DNA of 42,715 nucleotides from Kiloniellaceae bacterium (lineage in GTDB: Bacteria > Pseudomonadota > Alphaproteobacteria > Kiloniellales > Kiloniellaceae). This document shows, in pieces, positions 23,065-32,276 of the stretch. The position numbers and the translations under genes were made by a program. The stretch spans positions 1 to 42,715 of the forward strand of contig WHTV01000027.1 of the NCBI GenBank assembly GCA_009377535.1, given 5' to 3'. Under the pieces are notes generated by a model. It was not told where the DNA came from, did not search any database, and was given only the letters and a program-made list of their open reading frames with translations. Every line of letters begins with the position of its first letter. Within the stretch, counting starts at the first letter, position 1.

Positions 23065-23281
23065 TTCTTGGTCAATCCATAAGTCGCGGGGGTCGTCGCG
23101 CGAAGATCGTCGATTCTGACACCGCACCGCAGACGTGAATTTATTTGTATAAGTCGCAAACCTTTACAAGTGGTTTTTTTTAAGCGGGTCTCGCGGGCGG
23201 GTCGGACCGCCTCTTTCAAAGCGGCGGAGCCGCGCCCTATGATGGGGTCGAGAGATGGGCAGGAAGCAGGGAGCGGAAAGC
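23065..23281. promoter_or_regulatory. Divergent promoter region, kamA operon / oxidoreductase
   Basis: 217 bp between two divergent units. The segment 23139-23182 is AT-rich and includes a run of eight T, and it probably holds the kamA promoter on the minus strand. I could not find a well-spaced -35/-10 pair, so an activator-dependent promoter is possible. No ORF or hairpin terminator is seen. Confidence 0.4.
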
Positions 23282-24286
23282 ATGCAGGCTTGGCAGATCC
23301 AGTCGACGGAGGGCATCGAGGGGCTGACGCAGACGGCGCTTTCCCTGCCCGATCCCGGCCCCGGCGAGGTGCGGGTCCGTCTGCGGGCCAACTCGGTCAA
23401 CTACCGCGACCTCAGCGTGGTCAGCGACCCGGCTGCCCGCGGCATCGCCCTGCCGCGCATCCCCAACTCCGACGGCGCCGGCGAGGTCCTGGCGGTCGGT
23501 ATGGGCGTCACCGACTTTGCACCCGGCGATCGGGTGGCCGGTTGCTTCTTCCAGAACTGGATCGATGGTCCCTGCACGGCGGAGGCCATGGCCTCGGCCC
23601 TGGGCGGGGAGCTCGACGGGGTGCTGGCTGAGGAGGCCAACCTCAAGGCCGGCGGGCTGGTGAAGATCCCGGACCACCTGAGCTTCGCCGAAGCGGCGAC
23701 GCTGCCCTGCGCCGCGCTGACCGCCTGGCGCGCGCTGGTCGAAGTCGGCCGCCTCAAGGCCGGCGACACCGTGCTGCTGCTGGGCACCGGCGGCGTCTCC
23801 ATCTTCGCCCTGCAGTTCGCCACCCTGATGGGCGCCCGGGTCATCATCACCTCCTCCAGCGACGAGAAGCTCGCCCGCGCCCGCGAACTGGGCGCCTGGC
23901 AGGCGGTGAACTACCGCCAGACGCCGGACTGGGAGAAGCCGGTTCTCGAGATGACCGGCGGGCGCGGCGTCGACCTGACGGTGGAGGTCGGCGGCGCGGG
24001 GACCCTGGAAAAGTCGATTGTCGCCACCCGCATCGCCGGCACCATCGCCTTCATCGGCGTGCTTGCCGGCGGTCAGGTGAACCCGCGCCCCATCATGGGC
24101 AAATCCCTGACCCTGCAGGGCATCTACGTCGGCTCGCGCAATCTCTTCCGGGACATGAACCGCGCCATCGCGGCCTCCGGCCTGCGCCCGGTGATCGACC
24201 GGACCTTCGCCTTTGAGGAAGCCCCGCAGGCCTATCGGGCCATGAAGGCGGCCGGCCACTTCGGCAAGCTGGTCATCGAGATCTAG
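23282..24286 (+). CDS. Zinc-free MDR-type alcohol dehydrogenase/quinone reductase
   Basis: Cytosolic medium-chain dehydrogenase/reductase, 334 aa from ATG 23282 (GGAG upstream). GroES-like N-terminal domain (LPDPGPGEVRVRLRANSVNYRDL) and a Rossmann NAD(P) site (VLLLGTGGVSIFALQFA). The zinc-binding Cys/His set of classical alcohol dehydrogenases is not visible, so a quinone-reductase-like, zinc-independent oxidoreductase is more likely. Substrate unknown. Convergent with hpnM, 16 nt apart. Confidence 0.9.
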   Translation: MQAWQIQSTEGIEGLTQTALSLPDPGPGEVRVRLRANSVNYRDLSVVSDPAARGIALPRIPNSDGAGEVLAVGMGVTDFAPGDRVAGCFFQNWIDGPCTAEAMASALGGELDGVLAEEANLKAGGLVKIPDHLSFAEAATLPCAALTAWRALVEVGRLKAGDTVLLLGTGGVSIFALQFATLMGARVIITSSSDEKLARARELGAWQAVNYRQTPDWEKPVLEMTGGRGVDLTVEVGGAGTLEKSIVATRIAGTIAFIGVLAGGQVNPRPIMGKSLTLQGIYVGSRNLFRDMNRAIAASGLRPVIDRTFAFEEAPQAYRAMKAAGHFGKLVIEI

Positions 24287-24302
24287 GCCGAGTGCAAACA
24301 CC

Positions 24303-24911
24303 TTACTCCCGCGCGAAGCCGGCCGTCTTGTCCTTCAGTGCCGCGATGAGCGCGTCGATGCCGAGCTTGTCGATGATGCCGTTGTATTCGGAGCGGCGCG
24401 TGGCGAGTTCCGAGTAGGCGCCGCCGAGGATGGTGTCGACGATGCGCCAGTTCCCCGCGCCGTTCTCCGGGCGTGTCAGATAGTTGATCGCTACGGTCTC
24501 GCCATTGCCTTTCACGATCCGGTTCTGCACCAGCACCGTGCCGCGCCGGGCCGGCTGCTCACCAAGGATTTCGAATTTCTCGCCGTCGAAGCCGTCGAAG
24601 CGGTCGGCGAAGACGCCGATGCTGTAGTCCGCGAAGGCCTGCGTGAACGCCTGTTTCTGGGCCATGCTGATGGAGCTCCAGTGGCCGCCGACGACGATCT
24701 GCGCCATGGCCGCGAAGTCGAAGGTCTCCCGCAGCACCGGCGCCAGCTTCTCGTAGCGGCCGCTGTAGCCGAGCGCTTCGGCGCCCTTCATCGTCTCGAG
24801 CAGGGTGGCGTTCAGCCGCTCGACCGTTGCGGTTGGCGTCTCGGCGGCCTGCGCGGGCGCCGGGGCGGCAAGCAGCAGGCAGGCGAGGGCGAAGGCACTG
24901 AGGCGGGACAT
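24303..24911 (-). CDS. hpnM: HpnM, hopanoid-associated MlaC/Ttg2D-like protein
   Basis: Periplasmic lipid-binding protein of the toluene-tolerance/MlaC family, thought to help move hopanoids or other lipids to the outer membrane. 202 aa. The signal peptide ends at PAQA (MSRLSAFALACLLLAAPAPAQA). Family marks: FDFAAMAQIVVGGHW, FADYSIGVFADRFDGFDGE, WRIVDTILGGAYSELATRRSEY. I prefer the ATG at 24911, which has AGAAGGG about 6 nt upstream, over the ATG at 24917. Divergent from hpnA with an 88-bp gap that must hold both promoters. Confidence 0.88.
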   Translation of the reverse strand: MSRLSAFALACLLLAAPAPAQAAETPTATVERLNATLLETMKGAEALGYSGRYEKLAPVLRETFDFAAMAQIVVGGHWSSISMAQKQAFTQAFADYSIGVFADRFDGFDGEKFEILGEQPARRGTVLVQNRIVKGNGETVAINYLTRPENGAGNWRIVDTILGGAYSELATRRSEYNGIIDKLGIDALIAALKDKTAGFARE

Positions 24912-24999
24912 CGTCATCCCTTCTGATGTACGGCACGGCCATCCCGGTGCAAGGAATTTGTCGTTTGCGGCCACTCCGGGGCGGGCGCAAGCTGCCTAC

Positions 25000-25992
25000 A
25001 TGAGTGTTCTCGTCACTGGAGGCACAGGCTTCGTCGGCTCGGCGGTCGTGCGCGCGCTCATCGCCCAGGGCGAGCGGCCGCGATGCCTGGTGCGCTGTGG
25101 CAGCGACCGGCGCAATCTGGCCGGCCTCGACGTCGAGCTTGTCGAGGGCGACCTTAGCCGGGAGGACTCCCTGGAGGCCGCGCTCAAGGGCTGCACGGCG
25201 CTGTTCCATGTCGCCGCCGACTACCGCATCTGGGCGCGCCGGCCGGAAGACCTCATCCGCACCAACGTCGAGGGAACCCGCCGCCTGATGATGGCGGCGC
25301 TGCGCCACGGCGTTGAGCGGGTTGTCCACACCTCCTCGGTTGCCGTCCTCGGCAAGTTGGGCAACGGGGAGCCGGCCGACGAGGCGACGGCGGTCTGCCT
25401 GGGCGACATGATCGGCGCCTACAAGCGCTCGAAGTTTCTCGCCGAGGAGGAGGTGCGCCGGCTGCAGCGCGAGGAAGGCCTGCCGGTGGTGATCGTCAAT
25501 CCCTCGACGCCCTTCGGGCCGCGTGACGTGAAGCCGACGCCGACCGGGCGCCTGGTGGTCGCGGCGGCGGCCGGGCGGATGCCCGCCTTCGTCGATACCG
25601 GCCTCAACGTGGTCCACGTCGACGATGTCGCCGCCGGGCACCTGCTGGCCTTCGAGAAGGGCAAGCTCGGCGAGCGCTACCTGCTGAGGGGTGAGAACCT
25701 CGGCCTTGCCGAGATCCTCGGCCAGGTGGCGGCGCTGCGCGGGCGCCGGGCGCCGCGCCTGCGCTTGCCGCGCCGACCGCTGTTCCCCCTCGCCGTGGCA
25801 GCCCAGGCCTGGGCGCGGGCGACCGGCGGGCGCAAGCCGATGCTGACCGTCGAGGGGCTCCGGATGGCCGCCCGGCCGATGTACTTCCGCCACGACAAGG
25901 CGGCCCGGGACCTCGGCTACCGGCCGCGCCCGGCGGCGGAGGCGATCGCCGACGCGGTCGGATGGTTCGAGCGCGAGGGCTATCTCTCCTGA
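25000..25992 (+). CDS. hpnA: HpnA, hopanoid-associated sugar epimerase
   Basis: Extended short-chain dehydrogenase/epimerase, 330 aa from ATG 25000. N-terminal Rossmann site VLVTGGTGFVGSAVV, catalytic Ser (HTSSVAVLG) and a YKRSKFLAE motif in the usual Tyr-x-x-x-Lys position. Its family is tied to hopanoid loci and is thought to act on the polar head group (sugar) of extended hopanoids. A stretch typical of the family follows (NPSTPFGPRDVKPTPTGRL). First gene of the plus-strand hpnA-hpnH pair. Confidence 0.92.
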   Translation: MSVLVTGGTGFVGSAVVRALIAQGERPRCLVRCGSDRRNLAGLDVELVEGDLSREDSLEAALKGCTALFHVAADYRIWARRPEDLIRTNVEGTRRLMMAALRHGVERVVHTSSVAVLGKLGNGEPADEATAVCLGDMIGAYKRSKFLAEEEVRRLQREEGLPVVIVNPSTPFGPRDVKPTPTGRLVVAAAAGRMPAFVDTGLNVVHVDDVAAGHLLAFEKGKLGERYLLRGENLGLAEILGQVAALRGRRAPRLRLPRRPLFPLAVAAQAWARATGGRKPMLTVEGLRMAARPMYFRHDKAARDLGYRPRPAAEAIADAVGWFEREGYLS

Positions 25993-26027
25993 GGCGCTGG
26001 CGCGCCGGCCCCCAAATCCCCACAGAC

Positions 26028-26106
26028 TGTAGGGTGGTGTTGCGCCGCAAAATCGTTAGACTGGGCGCCGGACAGGGGGTCCCCCCAAAGCACCCGTTCC
26101 CCTACA
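26028..26106 (+). other. hpnA-hpnH intergenic region with a 7-bp inverted repeat
   Basis: The 132-bp gap between hpnA and hpnH contains TGTAGGG (26028-26034) and CCCTACA (26100-26106), plus a compact GGGGGTCCCCC. They could form a leader hairpin just before the hpnH ribosome site, but the stem is short and the spacing wide, so this is weak. Confidence 0.25.
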
Positions 26107-26124
26107 CCCTCTCGGAGAGGCATC

Positions 26125-27264
26125 TTGGCTGTACCCTTGATTCAACAGTTGCGCGTCGGCGCCTACATCATGAAGCAGCGCCTCCGCGGCAACAGCCGCT
26201 ACCCGCTGGTCCTCATGCTGGAGCCGCTGTTCCGCTGCAACCTCGCCTGTCCCGGCTGCGGCAAGATCGACTATCCCGAGGAGATCCTGAACCGCCGCCT
26301 CTCGGTCGCCGAGTGCATCGAGGCGGCGGAGGAAAGCGGCGCGCCGATCGTGTCGATTCCGGGCGGCGAGCCGCTGATCCACAAGGAGATGCCGCAGATC
26401 GTGGCCGAGCTGGTGAAGCGCAAGCGCTTCGTCTACCTCTGCACCAACGCCCTGCTGCTGGAAAAGAAGATCGACCTCTTCAAGCCCAGCAAGTACCTGA
26501 CTTTCTCCATTCACCTGGACGGGCTGGAGGAAGAACACGACCGTGCGGTCGACCAGAAGGGCGTGTTCAAGCGCGCCGTGAGGGCCATCGAGCTGGCGCG
26601 CGACCGCGGCTTCCGGGTCAACGTGAACTGCACCCTCTTCAACAACGCCAAGCCCGAGGAGGTCGCCAAGTACCTCGACTTCGCGCGGGACCTCGGCGTC
26701 GAGGGCGTCACCATCTCGCCGGGCTACGCCTACGAGCGCGCGCCCGACCAGCAGCATTTCCTCAGCCGGCGCCAGACCAAGGAGCTGTTCCGCGACGTCT
26801 TCCGACGCGGCAAGGGCCGCAAGTGGCGCTTCTCCCAGTCCAGCCTCTTCCTCGATTTCCTCGCCGGCAACCAGACCTACGAGTGCACGCCGTGGAGCAA
26901 TCCGACGCGCAACGTCTTCGGCTGGCAACGGCCCTGCTACCTGCTGAACGAGGGCTATGCGCCGAGCTTTCAGGCGCTGATGGCGGAGACCGAGTGGGAG
27001 AGCTACGGCACCGGCAACTACGAGAAGTGCGCCAACTGCATGGTCCACTGCGGCTACGAGGGCACCGCCGTGGCCGACACCGTGGCCAATCCGCTGAAGG
27101 CGCTGAAGGTGGCGCTCGCCGGCGTCGGCACGGAAGGCGAGATGGCTCCGGAACTCGACCTCAGCCGGCAGCGTCCGGCGGTCTACGCCTTCGAGGACTT
27201 CGTCGCCGAGGCGATGAACCAGAAGCCGGCCAGCGGCACCTCGCCCTCAGAAGCCGCCGAATAG
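26125..27264 (+). CDS. hpnH: HpnH, adenosylhopane-forming radical SAM enzyme
   Basis: Radical SAM enzyme that attaches the 5'-deoxyadenosyl group to diploptene, giving adenosylhopane, the first step to C35 hopanoids. 379 aa. The cluster motif is CNLACPGC (Cys38, Cys42, Cys45); the PGGEPLIHKEMP motif follows, and a C-terminal Cys-rich part (EKCANCMVHCGYEG) is kept. TTG start at 26125 with GGAGAGG about 5 nt upstream. Its last 18 nt overlap the last 18 nt of the convergent hpnG, whose product acts next in the pathway. Confidence 0.95.
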   Translation: MAVPLIQQLRVGAYIMKQRLRGNSRYPLVLMLEPLFRCNLACPGCGKIDYPEEILNRRLSVAECIEAAEESGAPIVSIPGGEPLIHKEMPQIVAELVKRKRFVYLCTNALLLEKKIDLFKPSKYLTFSIHLDGLEEEHDRAVDQKGVFKRAVRAIELARDRGFRVNVNCTLFNNAKPEEVAKYLDFARDLGVEGVTISPGYAYERAPDQQHFLSRRQTKELFRDVFRRGKGRKWRFSQSSLFLDFLAGNQTYECTPWSNPTRNVFGWQRPCYLLNEGYAPSFQALMAETEWESYGTGNYEKCANCMVHCGYEGTAVADTVANPLKALKVALAGVGTEGEMAPELDLSRQRPAVYAFEDFVAEAMNQKPASGTSPSEAAE

Positions 27265-27948
27265 CGCGTCCTTCACCGCTTCCAGCGTCCGCAGGCGGGC
27301 CAGCGCCAGCTCGCTCTGGCGCGCCAGCCTGAGCGCGGCAGGGATTTCCGACGGGCGCCTGGCCAGGGCCGCGAGGGCGCGGCCGATGGCCGGCCGGCCA
27401 TCGGGCTTCAGGGCATTCTCCACCAGGGACGGCAGGCTGTCCTGGGCCCGGTCGGCAATGGCGCGCACGGCAAGGAACGCCAGTCCAGCCTCGGCCGCGA
27501 TGGCCCCGACCGCGCCGGATTCCATGTCGACCGCCAGGCAGCCGGTGGTACCGAAGAGGACTTCCTTGTCGTCCGGCGCCCGCCACAGCCGCTTGCTGCC
27601 CAGGATCAGGCCGTGGCGGCACGGCAGCCGCACTTCGGCCAGAGCGCTGCGGACCGCTTCCTGCCAGTCGGAGTCGCAGGCGTAGCAGTCGGCATCGTCG
27701 GTCAGCACGTCCTTCGCCACGACCAGATCGCCGCTCTCGAGCCTCGGATCGAGGGCCCCGGCGATGCCGAAGCTGATAAGCGCGTTGACGCCGGCGTCGA
27801 CCAGCCGGCGGGCCAGCACGGCGGCGCGGGCGGCACTGGCGCCGGCGCAGACCACACGCACGCTGCTGACATCTTCCCCCAAGAGGCCGTCCACAACGGC
27901 GGCCTCCGAGGCGAGCCCGGTGACGACGCCGACCCTGGGAGAGCCCAC
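27247..27948 (-). CDS. hpnG: HpnG, hopanoid-associated nucleoside phosphorylase
   Basis: Purine-nucleoside-phosphorylase-like enzyme that removes adenine from adenosylhopane to give ribosylhopane or its phosphate. 233 aa from GTG 27948, 4 nt after the shc stop. Marks: VVTGLASEAAVVDG, SFGIAGALDPRL, CLAVDMESGAVGAIA and VRAIADRAQDSLP, the last two forming the ribose and base pocket. End gene of the hpnBCDE-shc-hpnG unit; its 3' end overlaps hpnH on the opposite strand. Confidence 0.92.
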   Translation of the reverse strand: MGSPRVGVVTGLASEAAVVDGLLGEDVSSVRVVCAGASAARAAVLARRLVDAGVNALISFGIAGALDPRLESGDLVVAKDVLTDDADCYACDSDWQEAVRSALAEVRLPCRHGLILGSKRLWRAPDDKEVLFGTTGCLAVDMESGAVGAIAAEAGLAFLAVRAIADRAQDSLPSLVENALKPDGRPAIGRALAALARRPSEIPAALRLARQSELALARLRTLEAVKDALFGGF

Positions 27949-27952
27949 GGGC

Positions 27953-29938
27953 CTACATGCCGTAGCTGACGCGCCGCTCGTTGCTTTGCATCAGGTTGCG
28001 GTAGCGCGCCAGGGCCCAGAGCGGGAAGTAGGCGCTGTAGCCATGGTATTTCAGGTAGAACACCCGCGGGAAGCCGGTGCCGGTCCAGTAGTCCTCGGCC
28101 CAGCGCGCGCCCTGGCGCGGCTGCTGCTGCAGGAAGGCGATGCCGCGGCGCACGGCGTCGCTCTCGACCTCGCCGGCGGCCATCAGTCCGAGCAGCGCCC
28201 AGGCGGTCTGCGAAGCGGTCGAGGACTTCGTCTCGGCGCGCCGCTCGCTCCAGTAGGTGGCGCAGTCCTCGCCCCAGCCGCCGTCGGGCAGCTGGCGGCG
28301 TTGCAACCAGGCCACCGCCTTGCGGATGTGCGGTGCCACCATGTCCTCGCCGCAGGCGTTGAAGGCGGCGAGCGCGGACCAGGTCCCGTAGACGTAGTTG
28401 ACGCCCCAACGCCCGTACCAGGAGCCGTCGGCTTCCTGCTCGCGGCGCAGGTAGTCGAGGCCCCGGCGCACCACGGTGTGGTCGCGCCCGTAGCCGAGCT
28501 GGGCCAGCATGGAAAGGCAGCGCGCCGAGACGTCGGCCGTGGGCGGATCGAGCAGCGCGCCGTGGTCGGCGAAGGGGATGTGGTTCAGATACTGGAAGGC
28601 ATTGTCGGCGTCGAAGGCACCCCAGCCGCCGTTCCTGCTCTGCATGGCGATGACCCACTTGGTCGCGCGCTCGATCGCCGGCTTGCAGGCTTCAGAGCCG
28701 GCGCGGTTCATCGCCAACACCACCACGGCGGTGTCGTCGACGTCCGGATAGTGGGCGTTGTTGTACTGGAAGGGCCAGCCGCCGACCGGCGCCTCGGCGC
28801 GCCGCCAGGCCCAGTCGCCACGCACCTCGGTGATCTCGCGGCCCAAGAGCCAGTCGAAGGCGCGGCTGATGCTGTCGCTGTCGACCGGCACATCGGCCTC
28901 CAGCATGGCATGGGCGGCGAGGCAGGTGTCCCAGATCGGCGACAGGCAGGGCTGGCAGGTGACGGTGTGCTCATCGCGCGCGAAGAGCAGGCGGTCGATC
29001 GCCTCGCGGGTCAGGCGGTAGTCGGGGTCCTCCCAGTCGTAGCCCAGCACGTGGAAGGCCATGGCGGCAATGGCCATGGCCGGAAAGATGCCGCCGAGGC
29101 CGTCTTCGCCGTTCAGGCGCTCCTTCACGAAGTCCATGGCCGCGTTGATCGCCTTCTGGCGCTTGGCGCGCGGACGCAGCGGGTCGCTGAAGCGCAGCAC
29201 CCGGTCGATGCCGGCGAAGATGGCGCCGAGCGGGCTGCCGCTGGCATTCATGTTGTAGATTTCGCGCGCCGGGTCCCCGCGGAACAGCTCGCGGACGGAG
29301 ATGCCGCGCGGGTTGGCCGCCTGCGGTTTCCTGTCCATGACCACCAGCAGCGGCGCGATCACCGTGCGCGACCAGTAGGACATCTTGGAGAGGTGGAAGG
29401 GGAACCAGCGCGGCAGCAGCATGATCTCGACCGGCATCTCCGGCACCGCGCGCCAGGGCACCTGGCCGAAGAGGGCGAGCGCGATGCGGGTGAAGACGTT
29501 GCTCTGCGCGGCACCGCCAGCGTCGAGGATGGCCTCGCGGGCGCGCTGCATGTGCGGCGCCTCCGGGTCGTCGCCGGCCAGCTTCAGGGCGAAGTAGGCC
29601 TTCACGCTGGCGCTGATGTCCAGATCGCCGTCGTAGAACAGCGGCCAGCCGCCGTGGCGGCCCTGGATGGCGCGCAGGTGGTTGGCGATCTTGGGCTCGA
29701 TCTCGCGGAACCGCGGCGTGTCGACCTGGCCGAGGAAGTGCTGCAGAAAGATGTATTCGGCCGGGATGGTGGCATCGGCCTCCAGCTCGAACAGCCAGTG
29801 GCCGTCCGGGCGCTGTTCGGCCTTCAGCGCGCTTCGCATCTCACCGACCAGGGCATCGACGGCGTCGAGGTCGGGAAGCGGAGCGGCGACAGGTACGGGA
29901 GGAACGTCTCGATCTCTGGCTACGGTACTGCTTGTCAT
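27953..29938 (-). CDS. shc: Squalene-hopene cyclase
   Basis: Membrane-associated class II terpene cyclase that folds squalene into hopene and hopanol. 661 aa, normal length for the family. The catalytic acid motif reads YPDVDDTAVVVLAM (near residue 398). Several QW-type repeats are visible (GHWLFELEADATIPAEYIFL, GGWGAFDADN, ADGSWYGRWGVNYVYGTW, GGWGEDCATYW). The ATG at 29938 lacks an obvious Shine-Dalgarno. It is separated from hpnE by 169 bp, more than the other junctions in the unit, so a promoter of its own is possible. Confidence 0.96.
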   Translation of the reverse strand: MTSSTVARDRDVPPVPVAAPLPDLDAVDALVGEMRSALKAEQRPDGHWLFELEADATIPAEYIFLQHFLGQVDTPRFREIEPKIANHLRAIQGRHGGWPLFYDGDLDISASVKAYFALKLAGDDPEAPHMQRAREAILDAGGAAQSNVFTRIALALFGQVPWRAVPEMPVEIMLLPRWFPFHLSKMSYWSRTVIAPLLVVMDRKPQAANPRGISVRELFRGDPAREIYNMNASGSPLGAIFAGIDRVLRFSDPLRPRAKRQKAINAAMDFVKERLNGEDGLGGIFPAMAIAAMAFHVLGYDWEDPDYRLTREAIDRLLFARDEHTVTCQPCLSPIWDTCLAAHAMLEADVPVDSDSISRAFDWLLGREITEVRGDWAWRRAEAPVGGWPFQYNNAHYPDVDDTAVVVLAMNRAGSEACKPAIERATKWVIAMQSRNGGWGAFDADNAFQYLNHIPFADHGALLDPPTADVSARCLSMLAQLGYGRDHTVVRRGLDYLRREQEADGSWYGRWGVNYVYGTWSALAAFNACGEDMVAPHIRKAVAWLQRRQLPDGGWGEDCATYWSERRAETKSSTASQTAWALLGLMAAGEVESDAVRRGIAFLQQQPRQGARWAEDYWTGTGFPRVFYLKYHGYSAYFPLWALARYRNLMQSNERRVSYGM

Positions 29939-30018
29939 CTGATTATTGCGGGCAAGGCCTCATGAAGTGGATGAAATATCCCTGGCGACTTTCCTCAAAC
30001 GTCTCCTGCTCCCTGAGA

Positions 30019-30049
30019 CCCCGCCTTCGAATCAGCGGTTTGAGCGGGG
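30019..30049 (-). other. Stem-loop between hpnE and shc
   Basis: CCCCGC and GCGGGG form a perfect 6-bp GC stem with a 19-nt loop in the longest gap of the hpn unit. There is no T-run on the minus strand. It could set differential mRNA levels of hpnBCDE and shc-hpnG; this is inference only. Confidence 0.3.
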
Positions 30050-30107
30050 ATTCTGACCAAGCAGGTGGGCTCTGGCAAGCTCTGCCTGCCGCGCAAAGGA
30101 GGCGGCA

Positions 30108-31391
30108 TCACGGCCTTGCCAGCAGGGCCGCGGCGGCCGCGCCCGAGCGCACGGCCGATTCGATGGTGGCGGGATAGCCGGTATCGGTCCAGTCGCCGGC
30201 CAGGGCGAGGTTCGCCCAGCGGGTGCGCGGGCCGGGCCGCAGGCGCAGGGCGGCCGGGGTCTGGGCCAGGGTGGCGCGCTTCTCCTTGATGATGCGGGAA
30301 ACCGGCCGGCCGGCCGGGTCGAGGCCGAGGGCCCTGGCGGTATCGCGCCACATGAGGGCGGCGATCTCCTCCGAGGGGCGCTCGGCCAGGTCTTCGGCGG
30401 CGCTGACGGTGAGGCTCACCACGTCGTCGCGCAGGAACAGCCAGTCGGCCGCGCCCCCGACCAGGCCCAGGATGGGCAGCTCCGGTGCCAGGGCGCGGGC
30501 CGGGCGGGCGCCCGCCGGCAGGCGGAGGTGGGCGTTGACGATGGGGCGGCTGTCGCGTGGCACCTCCAGGTCCGGCAGGAGTTCGCCGGTGACCGCCGGC
30601 GGCAGAGCCAGCACCACCGGCTCGCCGGGCGCGACGGCGATGCGGGTCTCGCCGAAGTCGAGGCCGGCCACCCGGTCGCCCTCGAAGGCCAGGCCGCGCA
30701 GCCGTCGGCCGAAGGCGACCGCGCCGCCGCGGGCGCGCAGGCTTTCCAGCGCCGGGTCGACGAAGACGTCGCTGAGGCCGCGGCGGGCGACGTAGGGACG
30801 GCAGGCGTCGGCGCCCTTGGCGAAGGACTCCCGCACCACCAGCCAGAGCAGGCGCGCGGAGGCCTCGCGCGGATGGGTGTTCAGCGCCGCCACGGTGAGC
30901 GGCACCCAAAAGCGCTCCCACAGCGGGCCGCGGTCGTCAAGGCAGTCGGCGACGGTCGCGGTCTCGGAGGCCACGGCAAGCTTCCAGGTCGCCAGATAGT
31001 CGCTCACGCCGCTGCCGGGGATGCGTGCCTTCGCGCTGAAGATCCACCAGGGGATGGCGCCCGCGCCCGGCACCACCGTCCAGCTCTCGCCAGTGGCGAG
31101 ATCGAGGAAGGGAAAGGCGGCCCGGGCAGGTTGGGTCAGGCGGTCGGCGGCACCGATCTCCGCGATGAAAGCCAAGGCCGCGGTGTTGGCGGCCAGCAGC
31201 ATGTGGTTGCCGTTGTCGATGCTGCGCTCCAGCTTGGCGTCGACGTAGGAGCGGCAGCGTCCGCCGGCCTGGGCGGCCGCCTCATAGAGCGTGACCTGGA
31301 AACCTTCGGCCGAGAGCCGGAGGGCGGCCGACAGGCCGGCGATGCCGGCACCGACGACATGGGCACGGCGCGGGGAGGCGGCCTCAGGCAT
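30108..31391 (-). CDS. hpnE: HpnE, hydroxysqualene dehydroxylase
   Basis: FAD-dependent enzyme of the amine oxidase/desaturase fold that removes the hydroxyl from hydroxysqualene to give squalene, using a reductant. About 427 aa. The dinucleotide site is HVVGAGIAGLSAALRLSAEG, followed by YEAAAQAGGRCRSY and IDNGNHMLL; the C-terminal FAD contact is ALAGDWTDTGYPATIESAVRS. Start at ATG 31391 or the GTG directly before it; that GTG abuts the hpnD stop. Confidence 0.94.
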   Translation of the reverse strand: MPEAASPRRAHVVGAGIAGLSAALRLSAEGFQVTLYEAAAQAGGRCRSYVDAKLERSIDNGNHMLLAANTAALAFIAEIGAADRLTQPARAAFPFLDLATGESWTVVPGAGAIPWWIFSAKARIPGSGVSDYLATWKLAVASETATVADCLDDRGPLWERFWVPLTVAALNTHPREASARLLWLVVRESFAKGADACRPYVARRGLSDVFVDPALESLRARGGAVAFGRRLRGLAFEGDRVAGLDFGETRIAVAPGEPVVLALPPAVTGELLPDLEVPRDSRPIVNAHLRLPAGARPARALAPELPILGLVGGAADWLFLRDDVVSLTVSAAEDLAERPSEEIAALMWRDTARALGLDPAGRPVSRIIKEKRATLAQTPAALRLRPGPRTRWANLALAGDWTDTGYPATIESAVRSGAAAAALLARP

Positions 31392-31394
31392 CAC

Positions 31395-32276
31395 TCAGAG
31401 CCCGTTCCTCAGCGCGATCCAGAGCTTTTCCGCCTTGGCCAGGCGGACCTCCTCGGTCACGTCGGCCCAGCCGCGCTGCTGCAGGCGGGTCAGCAGACGG
31501 CGGTAGATCGCCAGCATGATCCGGGCCGGGCGCATCGGGCCGCGCCGGCAGTGGGCCATCAGGCGCTCGGCCTCGGCGAAGCGCTCCTGTGCCAGGGCAG
31601 CGAGGTCGCGGCAGACGCCGGCAAGGCGCGGGTCGCGCAGCACGGCCAGGGGATCGTCGGAATCGATGCCGTGGCGCTGCAGCAGCTCGCGCGGCAGGTA
31701 GAGGCGCCCGCGTTCGGCGTCCTCGGCGACGTCGCGCAGGATGTTGGTGAACTGCAGCGCGTCGCCCTCGGCCAGGGCGAGGGCTTGCGCTTCCGGTTCC
31801 GTCGCGCCGAAGGCCTGCACAGAGAGCACCCCGACGGCGCCGGCGACGCGGCGGCAGTAGAGCCTGAAATCGGCCATGGCGGGCGCGCGGATGTCCTCGC
31901 GCGCATCCATTTCCATGCCGTCGATCACGGCGAGGAACTCGTCCTGGGGCAGGGCGTAGTCCTGCACCGGCCCGAGCAGGGCCTGGGCGGTCGGGCGGCT
32001 TGGACAGCCGGCGTAGAGGCGGTCGATCTCCTCGCGCCAGGCGGCGAGCGCGCGCTGCTTGTCCGCCGGGCTGCCGCCCTCGTCGGCGATGTCGTCGACC
32101 TCGCGGCAGAAGGCGTAGATGGCGTACATCGCCTCACGGCGCGGGCGCGGCAGCAGGCGCATGCCCCAGAGGAAGGAGGAGCCGGAGCGGGTGGCGACGG
32201 CGTGCACGTGGACCCGGGCGGCGGCGATAGCGTCCGGCGGCAGTGCCGGGCGGGCGAGGGCGGCGGGCGAGGTCAT
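31395..32276 (-). CDS. hpnD: HpnD, presqualene diphosphate synthase
   Basis: Trans-prenyltransferase of the squalene/phytoene synthase fold that condenses two farnesyl diphosphates to presqualene diphosphate. 293 aa. Metal-binding Asp motifs are present: FCREVDDIADEGG and NILRDVAEDAERGRLYLP. Its ATG overlaps the hpnC stop by 4 nt, so translation is coupled. Distinguished from HpnC by gene order and by the YAIYAFCREVDDIAD pattern. Confidence 0.94.
   Translation of the reverse strand: MTSPAALARPALPPDAIAAARVHVHAVATRSGSSFLWGMRLLPRPRREAMYAIYAFCREVDDIADEGGSPADKQRALAAWREEIDRLYAGCPSRPTAQALLGPVQDYALPQDEFLAVIDGMEMDAREDIRAPAMADFRLYCRRVAGAVGVLSVQAFGATEPEAQALALAEGDALQFTNILRDVAEDAERGRLYLPRELLQRHGIDSDDPLAVLRDPRLAGVCRDLAALAQERFAEAERLMAHCRRGPMRPARIMLAIYRRLLTRLQQRGWADVTEEVRLAKAEKLWIALRNGL

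Noticed and set aside
27764-29965. 733-residue plus-strand frame opposite shc and hpnG
   Set aside because: It is a shadow of squalene-hopene cyclase, whose DVDDTA and QW motifs are on the minus strand.
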